Positions 43,701 to 51,486 of a stretch of DNA of 64,000 nt are shown here, in pieces. Below the pieces are notes generated by a model. The model made no database searches. It worked only from the letters and a program-made list of their open reading frames with translations, and had not been told where the DNA came from. The DNA is taken from positions 62,001-126,000 of the forward strand of contig NZ_QXED01000010.1 in the NCBI RefSeq assembly GCF_003583365.1, given 5' to 3'. The position numbers were made by a program, and so were the translations under genes. The stretch's first letter is position 1. Every line of letters starts with the position of its first letter. Source of the DNA: Fibrisoma montanum. GTDB lineage: Bacteria; Bacteroidota; Bacteroidia; Cytophagales; Spirosomataceae.

Positions 43701-43813
43701 GCTACGACCCGGAAACCTCTACGTTTGGCGTGCAGGCCGTTGGCTCAGGGGTCGACATTGCCCCCTACCCCACGCAGCGTCGTTTCTTTGGCCATCTCGT
43801 TGTTGAATTCTAA
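40796..43813 (+). CDS. SusC/RagA-family TonB-linked outer membrane protein
   Basis: A 1005-residue receptor. The signal peptide ends AVAFAQ. A carboxypeptidase-regulatory-like domain follows (TVSGTIKSENGTPIPGANIV), then the TonB-box region NLEEVVVTGLA and the plug domain (LRGISSLVGASQPLYIIDG, VEVLKGPSAAAIYGTRANAG). The 22-strand barrel ends FFGHLVVEF. There is no STN domain, unlike the receptor at the left edge. It forms an uptake complex with the SusD-type lipoprotein gene 13 bases downstream. No glycoside hydrolase or regulator is nearby, so the substrate is unknown. Confidence 0.96.
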   Translation: MRTTTYRLLARFVLWSGMCLLHAVAFAQTTVSGTIKSENGTPIPGANIVVKGTSTGTTSTADGTYTLNVTQRNATLVFSSIGFQSKEVAVGSGNTLNVTLTEDVANLEEVVVTGLATSIKRSNLANAISTVSAKELIGTTQIQTVDNALYGKLTGVNINTNGGAPGGGVSVQLRGISSLVGASQPLYIIDGVYANNAVNRTGRGNLTGASAVETQDDAANRISDINPNDIETVEVLKGPSAAAIYGTRANAGVIIITTKRGTAGKTRLTFAQDYGFAVAQRLLGVDSWSEAKINTFFAAARRPIELDRFRAANGQTYDYEKYFYGNTAPLSNTRLGLSGGNDKTRFYISGAFTNEKGIIRRTGFKRYSIRANIDHKLTQDITLSVGSNYINSNTDRGFTGNQNNSGASIGYNIAYVPNYFSLFPDASGRYPDNPYFSENPVAVTDRGINNSNVNRFIQSFNLTANLYKSERAVLKLIGQGGLDFAQNTTQVYLPEDLQFQRAQGNPGDVIWGKTENVNTNLQAALVLNWNVSRVNLTSQVGVVRLNFREDRLLNRSRGLAGGQNNLRQGTVQEIFDQRFQSVTDVGVFAQQEANWEDKIIATAGIRFDKSTLIGDANRFWAFPKASLAVNLANFNFIQSSGLAKIFSQIKPRVAYGETAGVPAFGTTFTPLNSANIGGLLGSVVTTAAGNNVIEPERAGELEFGLDLGLFNNRISLEATYYDKQTRSNLQNLQLSPAVGVSTIPTNLAQLQNRGIELALSVVPAQLANFRWNTRLMWWRNNLLLTRLGIPPYNLGAFGVTLGTFLYQEGFSPTTIVGTRPARDATDTPLAENVRTGAFVLGNSQPDFQMSWLNEFTLFGKVDINMLWHWKQGGDNINLTQFLMDSGGTTPDWNDDDNGDGTPNGRQRGLAPHNGADRWVQDASYVRLREVAVYYNLPVQSFGKWFSNRVSRIRIGASSQNPLTFTKYFGYDPETSTFGVQAVGSGVDIAPYPTQRRFFGHLVVEF

Positions 43814-43826
43814 GCCGTATTGACCC

Positions 43827-45206
43827 ATGAAAAAACTTCTTATATACATACCGATGCTCGCAGGGCTGCTCCTGCTGAATGCCTGCAGTTTCTTTGAACT
43901 GGAAGCCCCGAACGATCCCAATAACCCGTCGCTGGGCAGTGTATCCCAGAATGCCTCGCGGACACAGGTGCAGAACCTGGTTACCGGGCTGGAATCGCGC
44001 CACCGCGACTACGTATTTACCGTAACGATGCTGTATGGCACCATGGGTCGCGAACTCTGGTACCTCAATGCCTCCGACCCACGCTGGCAAACCGACTGGC
44101 TGGGTATAAACGGGCGCACTGCAACGGCCAATATGTTCGGCTATCTGCCTACGTATCAGAACCCTTATTTTGCAATTCGGCAGGCGCTGACCACGATTGA
44201 CGCCGTTCGGAATACCAATGCGTTTACGGATCAGGAAAAGAACGCCGTATCCGGCTTTGCCAAAACGCTGATGGCGTATCAGTACCTGGTTGTGGCCATG
44301 GGGCAATACGACAACGGCATCCGGATCGACGTCAGCGACTTGCAGAATCCAGGTCCCTTTCTGCCCATCAACGAAGCCCTGGCCCAGATCAAGCGCATCA
44401 TCGACGAAGGCGATACGGAACTCTCCAACGCGGGTACGGGCAATTTCCCCCTGCGCCTGACGAGTGGCTTTACCGGAAATGGATTCGGGACAATTGCCGC
44501 CCTACGTCAGATGAACCGCGCTATTGCCGCCCGGCTGGCTGTGTACCAGCAGGACTGGCAGGGGGCAATCTCGGCCGTAAACAGCTCGTTCTACAACGCA
44601 ACGGGTAGTCTGGACGCGGGACCGGCCCATACCTACGGCGCTCCTCCCGACTCGTTCAACCCGCTGTTTTTTGTGTTGAACGCCAACGTAACCACCATGA
44701 TGGTCGTTCATCCGTCGGTGCTGCGGGACACGATCCCCGGCGATGCGCGGGTACGGACCAAGTTCTTCCGGCGAACCGCGCCCGTTGCGGTTACCGCCGA
44801 CGGTACGTCCCTGGCCGGGCTGTTTCAGGACCGGCGGTTTCCAGTCAACACGAGCGAGGTTAAGTTTATCCGCAGCGAAGAGCTGGCTCTGATCCTGGCC
44901 GAAGCCAACGCGCAGTTAGGCAACACAACGGCCGCCGTTGCCGCGATCAACCGGGTGCGGACAGCCGCCAGCATTGGTCCCTACACCGGCGCTACGACCC
45001 GCGATGCACTGATCAACGAAATTCTGTTTCAGCGCCGGTACTCACTCTGGGCCGAGCCCTGGGGGCACCGCTGGGTCGATCTGCGTCGCTACGATCGGCT
45101 TAACGCCCAGAACGTAGATGTAACGATCGATCGGGGCACCATTTTCCGGCAACTGGCCCGTCCGCAGGCAGAAATCAACTGGGACGAGTACGTAAAGAAT
45201 CGCTGA
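43827..45206 (+). CDS. SusD/RagB-family nutrient-binding lipoprotein
   Basis: A 459-residue surface lipoprotein with lipobox LLLLNAC followed by SFFELEAPNDPNNPS. The TPR-like SusD fold is indicated by LMAYQYLVVAMGQYDNGI, NRAIAARLAVYQQDW, and the C-terminal region RSEELALILAEANAQLGN, LINEILFQRRYSLWAEPWGHRW. It forms the lid of the SusC channel encoded just before it. A strong terminator follows, ending a two-gene operon. Confidence 0.95.
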   Translation: MKKLLIYIPMLAGLLLLNACSFFELEAPNDPNNPSLGSVSQNASRTQVQNLVTGLESRHRDYVFTVTMLYGTMGRELWYLNASDPRWQTDWLGINGRTATANMFGYLPTYQNPYFAIRQALTTIDAVRNTNAFTDQEKNAVSGFAKTLMAYQYLVVAMGQYDNGIRIDVSDLQNPGPFLPINEALAQIKRIIDEGDTELSNAGTGNFPLRLTSGFTGNGFGTIAALRQMNRAIAARLAVYQQDWQGAISAVNSSFYNATGSLDAGPAHTYGAPPDSFNPLFFVLNANVTTMMVVHPSVLRDTIPGDARVRTKFFRRTAPVAVTADGTSLAGLFQDRRFPVNTSEVKFIRSEELALILAEANAQLGNTTAAVAAINRVRTAASIGPYTGATTRDALINEILFQRRYSLWAEPWGHRWVDLRRYDRLNAQNVDVTIDRGTIFRQLARPQAEINWDEYVKNR

Positions 45207-45233
45207 TTGCCCAACTCTGCAACCCGGATAAAC

Positions 45234-45270
45234 CCGAAGCCTTTGGACACACGTTGTCCAAAGGCTTCGG
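45234..45270. terminator. Two-way terminator after susD
   Basis: Perfect 16-base arms, ccgaagcctttggaca and tgtccaaaggcttcgg, around a 5-base loop, between convergent genes. Confidence 0.85.
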
Positions 45271-45290
45271 TGCTTTTCGGCAATACGGTA

Positions 45291-45653
45291 TCAGGCCGGC
45301 AGGCTCTCCACCACTACCGGATGCATGATCCGTTTGCGGTGTTTCTTTCCCCAATCGCCCAGCGCAACCATCACGCTATCCAGCGAACGACCGTAGTCAG
45401 TCAGGCGGTAGTCTACCGATACGGGCATGGTTGGGTACACGCGTCGCTCAATCAGCTCGTTCATTTCAAGCTCTTTCAGTTCCTTCGACAACATCCGGGG
45501 CGTAATGGTACCAATGGCCCGTTCGATTTCGCTGAACCGCATCGGACTTTCCGAGAACAATAACGTCAGAATAAGCAGCTTCCATTTGCCGCCAATAAGC
45601 TCCAGCGTATCGGAGATCGAGCGGAGGTGCGCCGTGCAGTACGTTTCTTTCAT
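45291..45653 (-). CDS. HxlR-family transcriptional regulator
   Basis: A 120-residue winged-helix regulator: LIGGKWKLLILTLLFSES, MRFSEIERAIGTITPRMLSKEL, VYPTMPVSVDYRLTDYGRSL. The N-terminal Cys in KETYCTAHLR is placed as in HxlR proteins that sense electrophiles. It is divergent from an NmrA-type reductase gene, with a perfect palindrome in the gap, so it probably controls that gene and itself. Confidence 0.93.
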   Translation of the reverse strand: MKETYCTAHLRSISDTLELIGGKWKLLILTLLFSESPMRFSEIERAIGTITPRMLSKELKELEMNELIERRVYPTMPVSVDYRLTDYGRSLDSVMVALGDWGKKHRKRIMHPVVVESLPA

Positions 45654-45678
45654 GTTGATTCTCAGCGACTATTGTAAA

Positions 45679-45692
45679 GTATAGTACTATAC
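45679..45692. promoter_or_regulatory. Palindrome between hxlR-type and nmrA-type genes
   Basis: GTATAGTACTATAC is a perfect 14-base palindrome, with a further half-site GTATAG at 45697-45702. It sits in the 112-base divergent gap and is the natural candidate operator for the HxlR-family protein. Confidence 0.65.
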
Positions 45693-45765
45693 AAAAGTAT
45701 AGCCATATAATTTGTATACCAACTCCCTCTCACCTTTGTGGCGTAGTTTAACTAAACGATCCGTC

Positions 45766-46689
45766 ATGAATATCAACAAACCGCTTAACGTACTTGTCTA
45801 CGGTGCCACGGGCTCGCAGGCCGGCGCGGTCCCGACGCGGCTGCTGGAACGCGGCCATCAGCCGTACGTACTCACCCGCTCGACCCACAAGGCAACGCAC
45901 CATGCGCAGGCCGGAGCAATTATTGTAGAGGGCGACATGGCCGACGCCGACCGGTTGCGCGAACTCAGCGAGGGCATGGATGCTGTGTCGTTGCTGATCC
46001 CGTTTTTCGCTAACCCCGCCGAGGTGATCAACTACGGCCGTCAGGCAATCGATGCCGCTAAAGCCGCCGGGGTAAAGCTGCTGGTCTGGAACACGAGCGG
46101 GTTTATTCTGCCCGTCCGGACGGGGAATCCATCGATCGACGTACGCATTGACATCCTGGACTACCTGCAAGGCAGCCGCTTGCCTTACGTCGTGCTGCAG
46201 CCCAGTGCCTACCTTGAAAACCTGCTCGGCCCCTGGACGGCCCCCTTCGTTGCCAACGAAAATCGGGTAGCGTACCCGGCCCCGGGCGATATGCCGATCA
46301 GCTGGATTGCCTCCGACGATGTCAGTGCCCTGGTTGTGGCCGCCCTCGAACGCCCCGAACTAGCGGGCGCCAACTGGCCGATCAGCGGTCTGGAAAACCC
46401 GAATGGTCCCGCCCTGGCCCGGGCCTTTTCCGAAGGATTAGGCCGCCCCATCGACTACTACGCCATGCCGCCACGCGACTTCGGGGGTATTCTGGATCAA
46501 TTGTTCGGGCCAGGGGCAGGAGCCGCTGCGGCCAGCGAATACCAGCGGATGTGGGACTTCCCCGACCAGCGCCCGGACTTCCGGGCGGATATGCAGCCGG
46601 TATTGGACAAGCTCCCCGTTCGGATGACGTCCATCAGCGAATGGGTTGCCCGGCACAAAGCCGTTTTTGCCGCGCCCGTTCCGGTTTAG
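45766..46689 (+). CDS. NmrA-family NAD(P)-binding protein
   Basis: A 307-residue atypical short-chain dehydrogenase-like protein. The Rossmann motif is VLVYGATGSQAGAVPTRLL. Further family-like segments are VEGDMADADRLRELSEGMDA and PYVVLQPSAYLENLLGPW. Members act as quinone/NADPH reductases or as NADP-sensing regulators. The start at 45766 (MNINKPLNV) is preferred; the frame is open from 45712. It is divergent from the HxlR gene, a common pairing in which the regulator responds to reactive compounds. Confidence 0.9.
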   Translation: MNINKPLNVLVYGATGSQAGAVPTRLLERGHQPYVLTRSTHKATHHAQAGAIIVEGDMADADRLRELSEGMDAVSLLIPFFANPAEVINYGRQAIDAAKAAGVKLLVWNTSGFILPVRTGNPSIDVRIDILDYLQGSRLPYVVLQPSAYLENLLGPWTAPFVANENRVAYPAPGDMPISWIASDDVSALVVAALERPELAGANWPISGLENPNGPALARAFSEGLGRPIDYYAMPPRDFGGILDQLFGPGAGAAAASEYQRMWDFPDQRPDFRADMQPVLDKLPVRMTSISEWVARHKAVFAAPVPV

Positions 46690-46860
46690 ATTGAACAGAG
46701 TTTATTCGAATACGTACCTAGTCTGACTATACCAATGCCGGGCTGGGTACGTGTGTTTTTCGGCGGAGTAGCGGGCAGTACCGATGGGTGCCCCTACCCG
46801 ATCGGGCGAATTAGTCGGTTGGTCCTGATGGTAACGGCATCGACATAACGGGATTCGCCG

Positions 46861-46868
46861 TATGTTTG
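46861..46868 (+). promoter_or_regulatory. -7 box upstream of the CBM9-like gene
   Basis: TATGTTTG matches TAnnTTTG, 15 bases before the start codon at 46884. Confidence 0.45.
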
Positions 46869-46883
46869 GCTAAATAATCGGCC

Positions 46884-47681
46884 ATGATACAGCCTTACAT
46901 TGCCCGAAAAATCGACGAGACCATAGCCATCAACGGCGACACCACCAAACCGGTCTGGCAGTCGGCTACGTGGAGTCAGCGCTTTGTCGACATGGTTACC
47001 GGCGCGGCCGGCCTTTATGATACGCGGGCGGCCATTCTCTGGAACGACACCCATCTCTACGTCGCGTTTGCAACCGAAGAACCCTTTGTGGAAGCCCACC
47101 TGACCCAGCGTGATTCAATCATTTTCCTCGAAAACGACCTCGAACTCTTTATCGACGGGGGCGACTGTTACTACGAACTGGAGGTAAACGCCCGCAACAC
47201 CATTTACGAAGTGTTTTTCATCTGGCGCGACGCCTACCAGCGGGGTGGCCGGTTCGACGTACCACTTTTCGACGTCCACCAGCCGCAGGCCATGACCTTC
47301 GGGGGCGACTACGACCGCAGCGGCCCTTCGTTCTGGCACGGCACTCATCCCCGTGGTACGCGCTGGGCGTTTCTGAACTACGATATGCCGGGACTGCAAA
47401 CGGCCGTTCAGATCGACGGTACGTTAAATGACAACAGCGACATCGACCGGGGCTGGAGCCTGGAAATTGCCATTCCGTGGCAAAGCCTGACGTGGCTGGC
47501 CAATGGCCGCTCGCTCCCACCGCAGCCCGGCGATCAGTGGCGGCTTTTCCTCGGCCGCTTCCAGAAGCTGACCGTTTCGGGTCAGGAAGTGCAGCCTCAC
47601 CCGGCCATGGTTATGACCCCGCACGGGCTGTACGATACCCACCAGCCCGACCGCTGGAGCGTTGTGGAGTTTCAAAGCTGA
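46884..47681 (+). CDS. Carbohydrate-binding family 9-like protein
   Basis: A 265-residue protein made mostly of a CBM9-like beta-sandwich: IDETIAINGDTTKPVWQSAT, AAILWNDTHLYVAFATEEP, DLELFIDGGDCYYELEVN, and the ending WSLEIAIPWQSL, RLFLGRFQ. There is no signal peptide in the chosen frame, so the protein is probably cytoplasmic unless the start is further upstream. Family members bind sugars or stand next to enzymes. The function here is not clear. Confidence 0.82.
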   Translation: MIQPYIARKIDETIAINGDTTKPVWQSATWSQRFVDMVTGAAGLYDTRAAILWNDTHLYVAFATEEPFVEAHLTQRDSIIFLENDLELFIDGGDCYYELEVNARNTIYEVFFIWRDAYQRGGRFDVPLFDVHQPQAMTFGGDYDRSGPSFWHGTHPRGTRWAFLNYDMPGLQTAVQIDGTLNDNSDIDRGWSLEIAIPWQSLTWLANGRSLPPQPGDQWRLFLGRFQKLTVSGQEVQPHPAMVMTPHGLYDTHQPDRWSVVEFQS

Positions 47682-47737
47682 CACCGGGCCGTATTGATGA
47701 TGTAGCAGGGACCGTCGTTTTCCAGTGGTAGAACGCC

Positions 47738-47771
47738 TTTCCTCCCTCCTCCCTTTCCTCCTTTTGTCCCC
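47738..47771. repeat. Pyrimidine tract at the 3' end of the Gfo/Idh gene
   Basis: A run of C and T broken only by one G, directly next to the stop codon of the minus-strand oxidoreductase gene. It resembles one arm of the purine/pyrimidine hairpins at 20555 and 36615, but I see no matching arm. Confidence 0.5.
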
Positions 47772-49208
47772 TTATAAAGAATACCCCCCATTGTACTGGC
47801 GCTTCACGAACTGGTTGGCGAAATCGAAGTTGGTGATTCGCATGTGTTCGCCGTCCCAGAACAGTTTTTTCCGACCCGGAAAGGTAGAGCCGCGTCCGTC
47901 GGCCCGGTCTTCGCGGGCCATGTAGCTGCGGGTAGCCAGATTGCCCATCAGCACCGTTTCGGTCAGTGGTCCGGCTTCCTCAAACGAGGACGATGTGTAG
48001 GCCCCGTAGCCCTGTTTGCAGGCTTTGACCCACTGCTGCTGGTGGCCTTCGGTTTTACCCTCCACGAGCGGTTTTTCGGGCGTCGGCAGGGGTTTGTTCT
48101 CAAACTTGTCGCGGGGGAGCAGAATCGGGTCGTTGCCAAACAGATTACCCGCCAGCATCCCTTTCGTACCGATAAACAAAACGCCCCCATCGATGCTGCG
48201 AAAAACATCTTCGTACGCGACGCCTTCCGGTAGCTGCGGGCGGATGCCGCCGTCGAACCACGACAGTTTAATCTCTTTCACCTTCCGATCTTCCGAAGGA
48301 AACGTAAGGTGAACAGCGGCCGAGGGTGGGCAGACATCGTCAAAGAAGGCTTCCTGAAAGAAATCGGCGTACACCGACCCAACACTGCACTCGACCGAGG
48401 TCGGGTATTTGAGCTTCAGCGCCCGGAACGGTACGTCCATGAAGTGGCAACCCATGTCGCCGAGGGCACCCGTACCAAAATCCCAGTAGCCCCGCCACCG
48501 GAACGGCATATACGCTTCGTGATACGCCCGCGCCGGGGCCGTACCGAGCCACAGCGGCCAGTTCACTTCGGGCGGAACCGGCTGCGACTCGCCTTTATCT
48601 TTAGGCGACTTCACCCCCTGCGGCCAGACGGGGCGATTGGTCCAGCAATAGACCGTATGTACGTGTCCGATCGTCTTGTTCTGAATGGCCGTTTCGATGA
48701 TCCGCGTCGCATCACCACTACTGCCCTGGTTGCCCATCTGCGTCACTACCTTAAACCGGCGGGCGGCTTCCGTCAGCATCCGGGCCTCATAAATGTCGTG
48801 GGTGAGGGGTTTCTCTACGTACACGTGCTTGCCAAGCTGCATGGCGGCCATCGCAATGGGCGCGTGCATATGGTCGGGCGTGGTTATGATTACCGCGTCG
48901 AACGTCTTACCCGATTTATCGAGCAGTTCGCGGTAATCCTGGAAATAGGGAGCGGACGGAAACTTTTCGCGGTATTTTTTGGACTGCCGGTCGTCAACGT
49001 CACACAGGGCGACGATGTTGTCGGAGCCGTTGTTATACGCCTGCTGAATGTTAAAATCGGCTTTCCCGCCACAGCCGACGGCCGCAATATTCAGTTTGTC
49101 GGAGGGTGCCGTAAAACCCTTTCCTAATACGTGCCGCGGCACGATATAAAACGCAGCCGCCGTCAGGGCACTGGTTTGCAGAAATTTACGTCGTGAGGGG
49201 TTAGGCAT
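47772..49208 (-). CDS. Gfo/Idh/MocA-family oxidoreductase with Tat signal
   Basis: A 478-residue protein. A twin-arginine signal (SRRKFLQTSALTAAAF) precedes the Rossmann domain (LNIAAVGCGGKADFN) and the family motif VYVEKPLTHDIYEARMLTEAA. The C-terminal dehydrogenase region includes WRGYWDFGTGALGDMGCHFMD. The start at 49208 (MPNPSRRKFL) is chosen for the signal; the frame is open to 49286 through the repeat region. Secreted members of this group act on sugars or glycosides in the periplasm. The SCP2 gene lies upstream on the same strand. Confidence 0.92.
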   Translation of the reverse strand: MPNPSRRKFLQTSALTAAAFYIVPRHVLGKGFTAPSDKLNIAAVGCGGKADFNIQQAYNNGSDNIVALCDVDDRQSKKYREKFPSAPYFQDYRELLDKSGKTFDAVIITTPDHMHAPIAMAAMQLGKHVYVEKPLTHDIYEARMLTEAARRFKVVTQMGNQGSSGDATRIIETAIQNKTIGHVHTVYCWTNRPVWPQGVKSPKDKGESQPVPPEVNWPLWLGTAPARAYHEAYMPFRWRGYWDFGTGALGDMGCHFMDVPFRALKLKYPTSVECSVGSVYADFFQEAFFDDVCPPSAAVHLTFPSEDRKVKEIKLSWFDGGIRPQLPEGVAYEDVFRSIDGGVLFIGTKGMLAGNLFGNDPILLPRDKFENKPLPTPEKPLVEGKTEGHQQQWVKACKQGYGAYTSSSFEEAGPLTETVLMGNLATRSYMAREDRADGRGSTFPGRKKLFWDGEHMRITNFDFANQFVKRQYNGGYSL

Positions 49209-49210
49209 AG

Positions 49211-49303
49211 TCAAAGAGCGAATGAGCGAATTAGTGAATTGCGAATGAGCGAATATACGGAATCGCTTATTCACTAACTCGCTCATTTACTAATTCACTC
49301 ATT
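49211..49303. repeat. Low-complexity inverted repeat between SCP2 and Gfo/Idh genes
   Basis: The left arm (about 49219-49254) is built from units such as gaatgagc and gaattagt. The right arm (about 49268-49303) is nearly its reverse complement, with several mismatches and one single-base gap, and ends 4 bases before the stop codon of the SCP2 gene. Confidence 0.8.
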
Positions 49304-49307
49304 AACC

Positions 49308-49604
49308 TCACGCCATCACCTGGCCCATCTTCATGGCTACGCCCATGTCGCCTTTTACTTTTAACTTGCCGGACATAAACGCCATCATGGGGTTCAGGTC
49401 GCCGGTGCCCATCCGCACCAGATCATCCACCTTGACGTGCAGTTCGCAGTCGGCGGGCTGGTCGTCGTTCGACACAACGGCCGGCGATTGGGTGGCATCG
49501 ATGTAAACGACACCCTGTTCGGTTACGATCTTGGCCGTTGCGTTCAGGCTGTCGGCGTGAGTAGCTTTGGTGCGGATCTGTTCAGTTAGTTCCTGGAGGT
49601 TCAT
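49308..49604 (-). CDS. SCP2 sterol-binding-domain protein
   Basis: A 98-residue single-domain protein starting MNLQELTEQIRTKA. The SCP2 fold is visible in ADCELHVKVDDLVRMGTGDL and NPMMAFMSGKLKVKGDMGVAMKMGQV. Members bind lipids or acyl-CoA. I chose the ATG at 49604; the frame is open to 49631. The partner is unknown. Confidence 0.9.
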   Translation of the reverse strand: MNLQELTEQIRTKATHADSLNATAKIVTEQGVVYIDATQSPAVVSNDDQPADCELHVKVDDLVRMGTGDLNPMMAFMSGKLKVKGDMGVAMKMGQVMA

Positions 49605-49725
49605 ACGAATTGCAAGTTGTTGAGTTTTCACTATTGAAACTCTCGCACGAAAATAAGGTTTTTAGGTATAGCGGACGGTTGTCCGTTTCAAACGAGTAAA
49701 AGCGGGTCATAGCCCGCCTGCTAGC

Positions 49726-50178
49726 ATGCGTTCCCAATTTCTAACCCTTCTTTGCGTATTAACCTTTCTGAGTTGCGGCTGGGGCCTCATCGATTCGGCC
49801 GTTTCGTTCTGGCGGACGGATGCCATTTCGCAAACGCCCTACATCAAACGGACGTTAACCCCCGAGCAGCAAAAACAACAGCCTACCGAATACTTCGAAG
49901 ACCGGTCGTCGGGGGATGCGCCGATGCCCGGCGATCCGGAAGAGATCCGGTCGCTGGCCATTGCCCAGTTTGCCTATTCGCTGCTGACACTGATTGGGGC
50001 AATCCTGATGTTTCAGCTCCGCCGGATTGGGTTCTGGGTTTATCTGCTGGGCGTACTGATCGGCTTGATTCTGCCGTTCGTACTGGCCGGCAGCGACGCC
50101 TTCCTGCATACATTCGGGGTCTTTTTCAGTGTGATCTTCGCTGTGCTCTACGGCTTTAACCTCCGCGACATGCGCTAG
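49726..50178 (+). CDS. Small integral membrane protein of unknown function
   Basis: A 150-residue protein with about four hydrophobic segments: [18 protein letters not shown] at the N-terminus, then [37 protein letters not shown] and [16 protein letters not shown] polar loop of about 50 residues (residues 30-80) separates the first from the rest. I recognise no family. Confidence 0.75.
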   Translation: MRSQFLTLLCVLTFLSCGWGLIDSAVSFWRTDAISQTPYIKRTLTPEQQKQQPTEYFEDRSSGDAPMPGDPEEIRSLAIAQFAYSLLTLIGAILMFQLRRIGFWVYLLGVLIGLILPFVLAGSDAFLHTFGVFFSVIFAVLYGFNLRDMR

Positions 50179-50201
50179 CGCTTCTGGCCGGGCCGTTACA
50201 A

Positions 50202-50228
50202 TTGCGTTCGGATTTGTCGCTATCTTTG
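50202..50228 (+). promoter_or_regulatory. Promoter of the GAF protein gene
   Basis: TTG at 50202-50204 and TATCTTTG at 50221-50228, a TAnnTTTG -7 box, 23 bases before the start codon. The spacing is slightly shorter than usual. Confidence 0.5.
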
Positions 50229-50251
50229 ATGTTTATCACCGTACTTATCTG

Positions 50252-50989
50252 ATGAAATCAGCTCCCCTACCCGACGACGAACCGGCCCGCCTGAAAGCCT
50301 TAACGTCATACAACATCCTTGATACGTTGCCGGAAGATGTGTACGATGACATAACGCGGCTGGCTTCGGAGATTTGCCGGACGCCTATTTCGCTGGTCAG
50401 CCTCGTGGATAAAGACCGCCAGTGGTTTAAATCAAAACAGCGACTGGCCGACGATGAAACCCACCGCGACTACTCGTTCTGCGCCCACGCTATTCTAAAG
50501 CCCGACGAAATTTTTATCGTTCCGGACGCCCGGGCCGACGATCGTTTTTTCGACAATCCCTACACGGTCGGCGATCCGCGCGTGGTGTTCTACGCCGGCG
50601 TACCGCTGGTAAATCCCGAGGGGCATGCGCTCGGCTCTCTGTGCGTTATTGACCACCGCCCCCGAACCCTTACGGACAACCAGCTGATGTCACTCAAGGC
50701 TCTGGCGAAATGGGTTAGTACGCAGTTTGAACTCCGTAAAACACAAATGGCACTCGATGAAGCCCGGCAAAAACAAAAAGCCGACCACCAGGCCATCATC
50801 ACGACCAGGTATGCGCTCCAGACCGATGCTCAGCCACTGCTTCAGTCTATCATTACAGCGTCGAATACCCTGGCCGACAATGACCCTCGTCCCGATCAGG
50901 CACCCCACATCTCTGCCATTCAACAGAACGGCCACTCCCTCGGTCAACTGCTGAAGACTCTTTATACGGGTAAGGGGTCGGCGAAATAA
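50252..50989 (+). CDS. GAF-domain sensor protein
   Basis: A 245-residue protein. The GAF domain spans about residues 25-165 ([71 protein letters not shown]). A coiled coil and a C-terminal helical stretch ([15 protein letters not shown]) resemble a kinase dimerisation helix. There is no ATP-binding domain. It may be a partner for a kinase such as the multi-PAS protein downstream, but 500 bases separate the genes. The ligand is unknown. Confidence 0.85.
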   Translation: MKSAPLPDDEPARLKALTSYNILDTLPEDVYDDITRLASEICRTPISLVSLVDKDRQWFKSKQRLADDETHRDYSFCAHAILKPDEIFIVPDARADDRFFDNPYTVGDPRVVFYAGVPLVNPEGHALGSLCVIDHRPRTLTDNQLMSLKALAKWVSTQFELRKTQMALDEARQKQKADHQAIITTRYALQTDAQPLLQSIITASNTLADNDPRPDQAPHISAIQQNGHSLGQLLKTLYTGKGSAK

Positions 50990-51062
50990 GCAATACACCC
51001 TTATAACCCATTCTCTTTCCTGCTGGGGACTACCCGATTCCAGGTGTAGCAGCATCAATTTT

Positions 51063-51095
51063 ACCCAAAACTGGTCCGCCTGACCAGTTTTGGGT
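51063..51095. terminator. Perfect 14-base hairpin downstream of the GAF gene
   Basis: acccaaaactggtc and gaccagttttgggt arms around a 5-base loop, about 75 bases after the GAF stop. There is no T tract; it may be a terminator or an operator. Confidence 0.55.
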
Positions 51096-51128
51096 GATAC
51101 GCAAAATCTATTCTGACGTATAATTCTG

Positions 51129-51210
51129 TAACTTTGTCTCATCCATTGAGTACAAAATGGAATAGCCGAATAGCTCACGGTGTTTCGCTGTGGGCTATTT
51201 TGTTGTTTTT
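51129..51210 (+). ncRNA. Candidate small RNA or leader with its own promoter and terminator
   Basis: TAACTTTG at 51129-51136 is a good TAnnTTTG box. Shortly after come a small hairpin (ccatt/aatgg, 51143-51160) and a larger one (aatagctcac/gtgggctatt, 51169-51199), followed by a T-rich run to 51210. No open frame fits. The rest of 50990-51486 shows nothing else I can name. This is a structural guess. Confidence 0.35.
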
Positions 51211-51486
51211 CAAGTACCTCCGGCAATCAGTATCCAGCCTGGGAAGTAACAAAGCCCGCTGGTTTTCAGTAGTATAGAGTATGAGTTTTAACGAGCCGGG
51301 GATCTTAGTATATTCGGGGCACTGAACTGTTCATTGCAGACGGCTGCTGGTGCGGCACGTTCGTTATGAAGCAGCGTCCCGGCCATTTCTTGCTGTACAT
51401 TCATCAAACCGTGTATTGTTCAGGTAACAAATGGGTTATGCGCTGCACTTTCTTTTCCGTAAACACCAATTAAGTTAAAGGTACGC

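Noticed and set aside
48309-49127. 272-residue plus-strand frame opposite the Gfo/Idh gene
   Set aside because: Antisense shadow; no family pattern and no start context.
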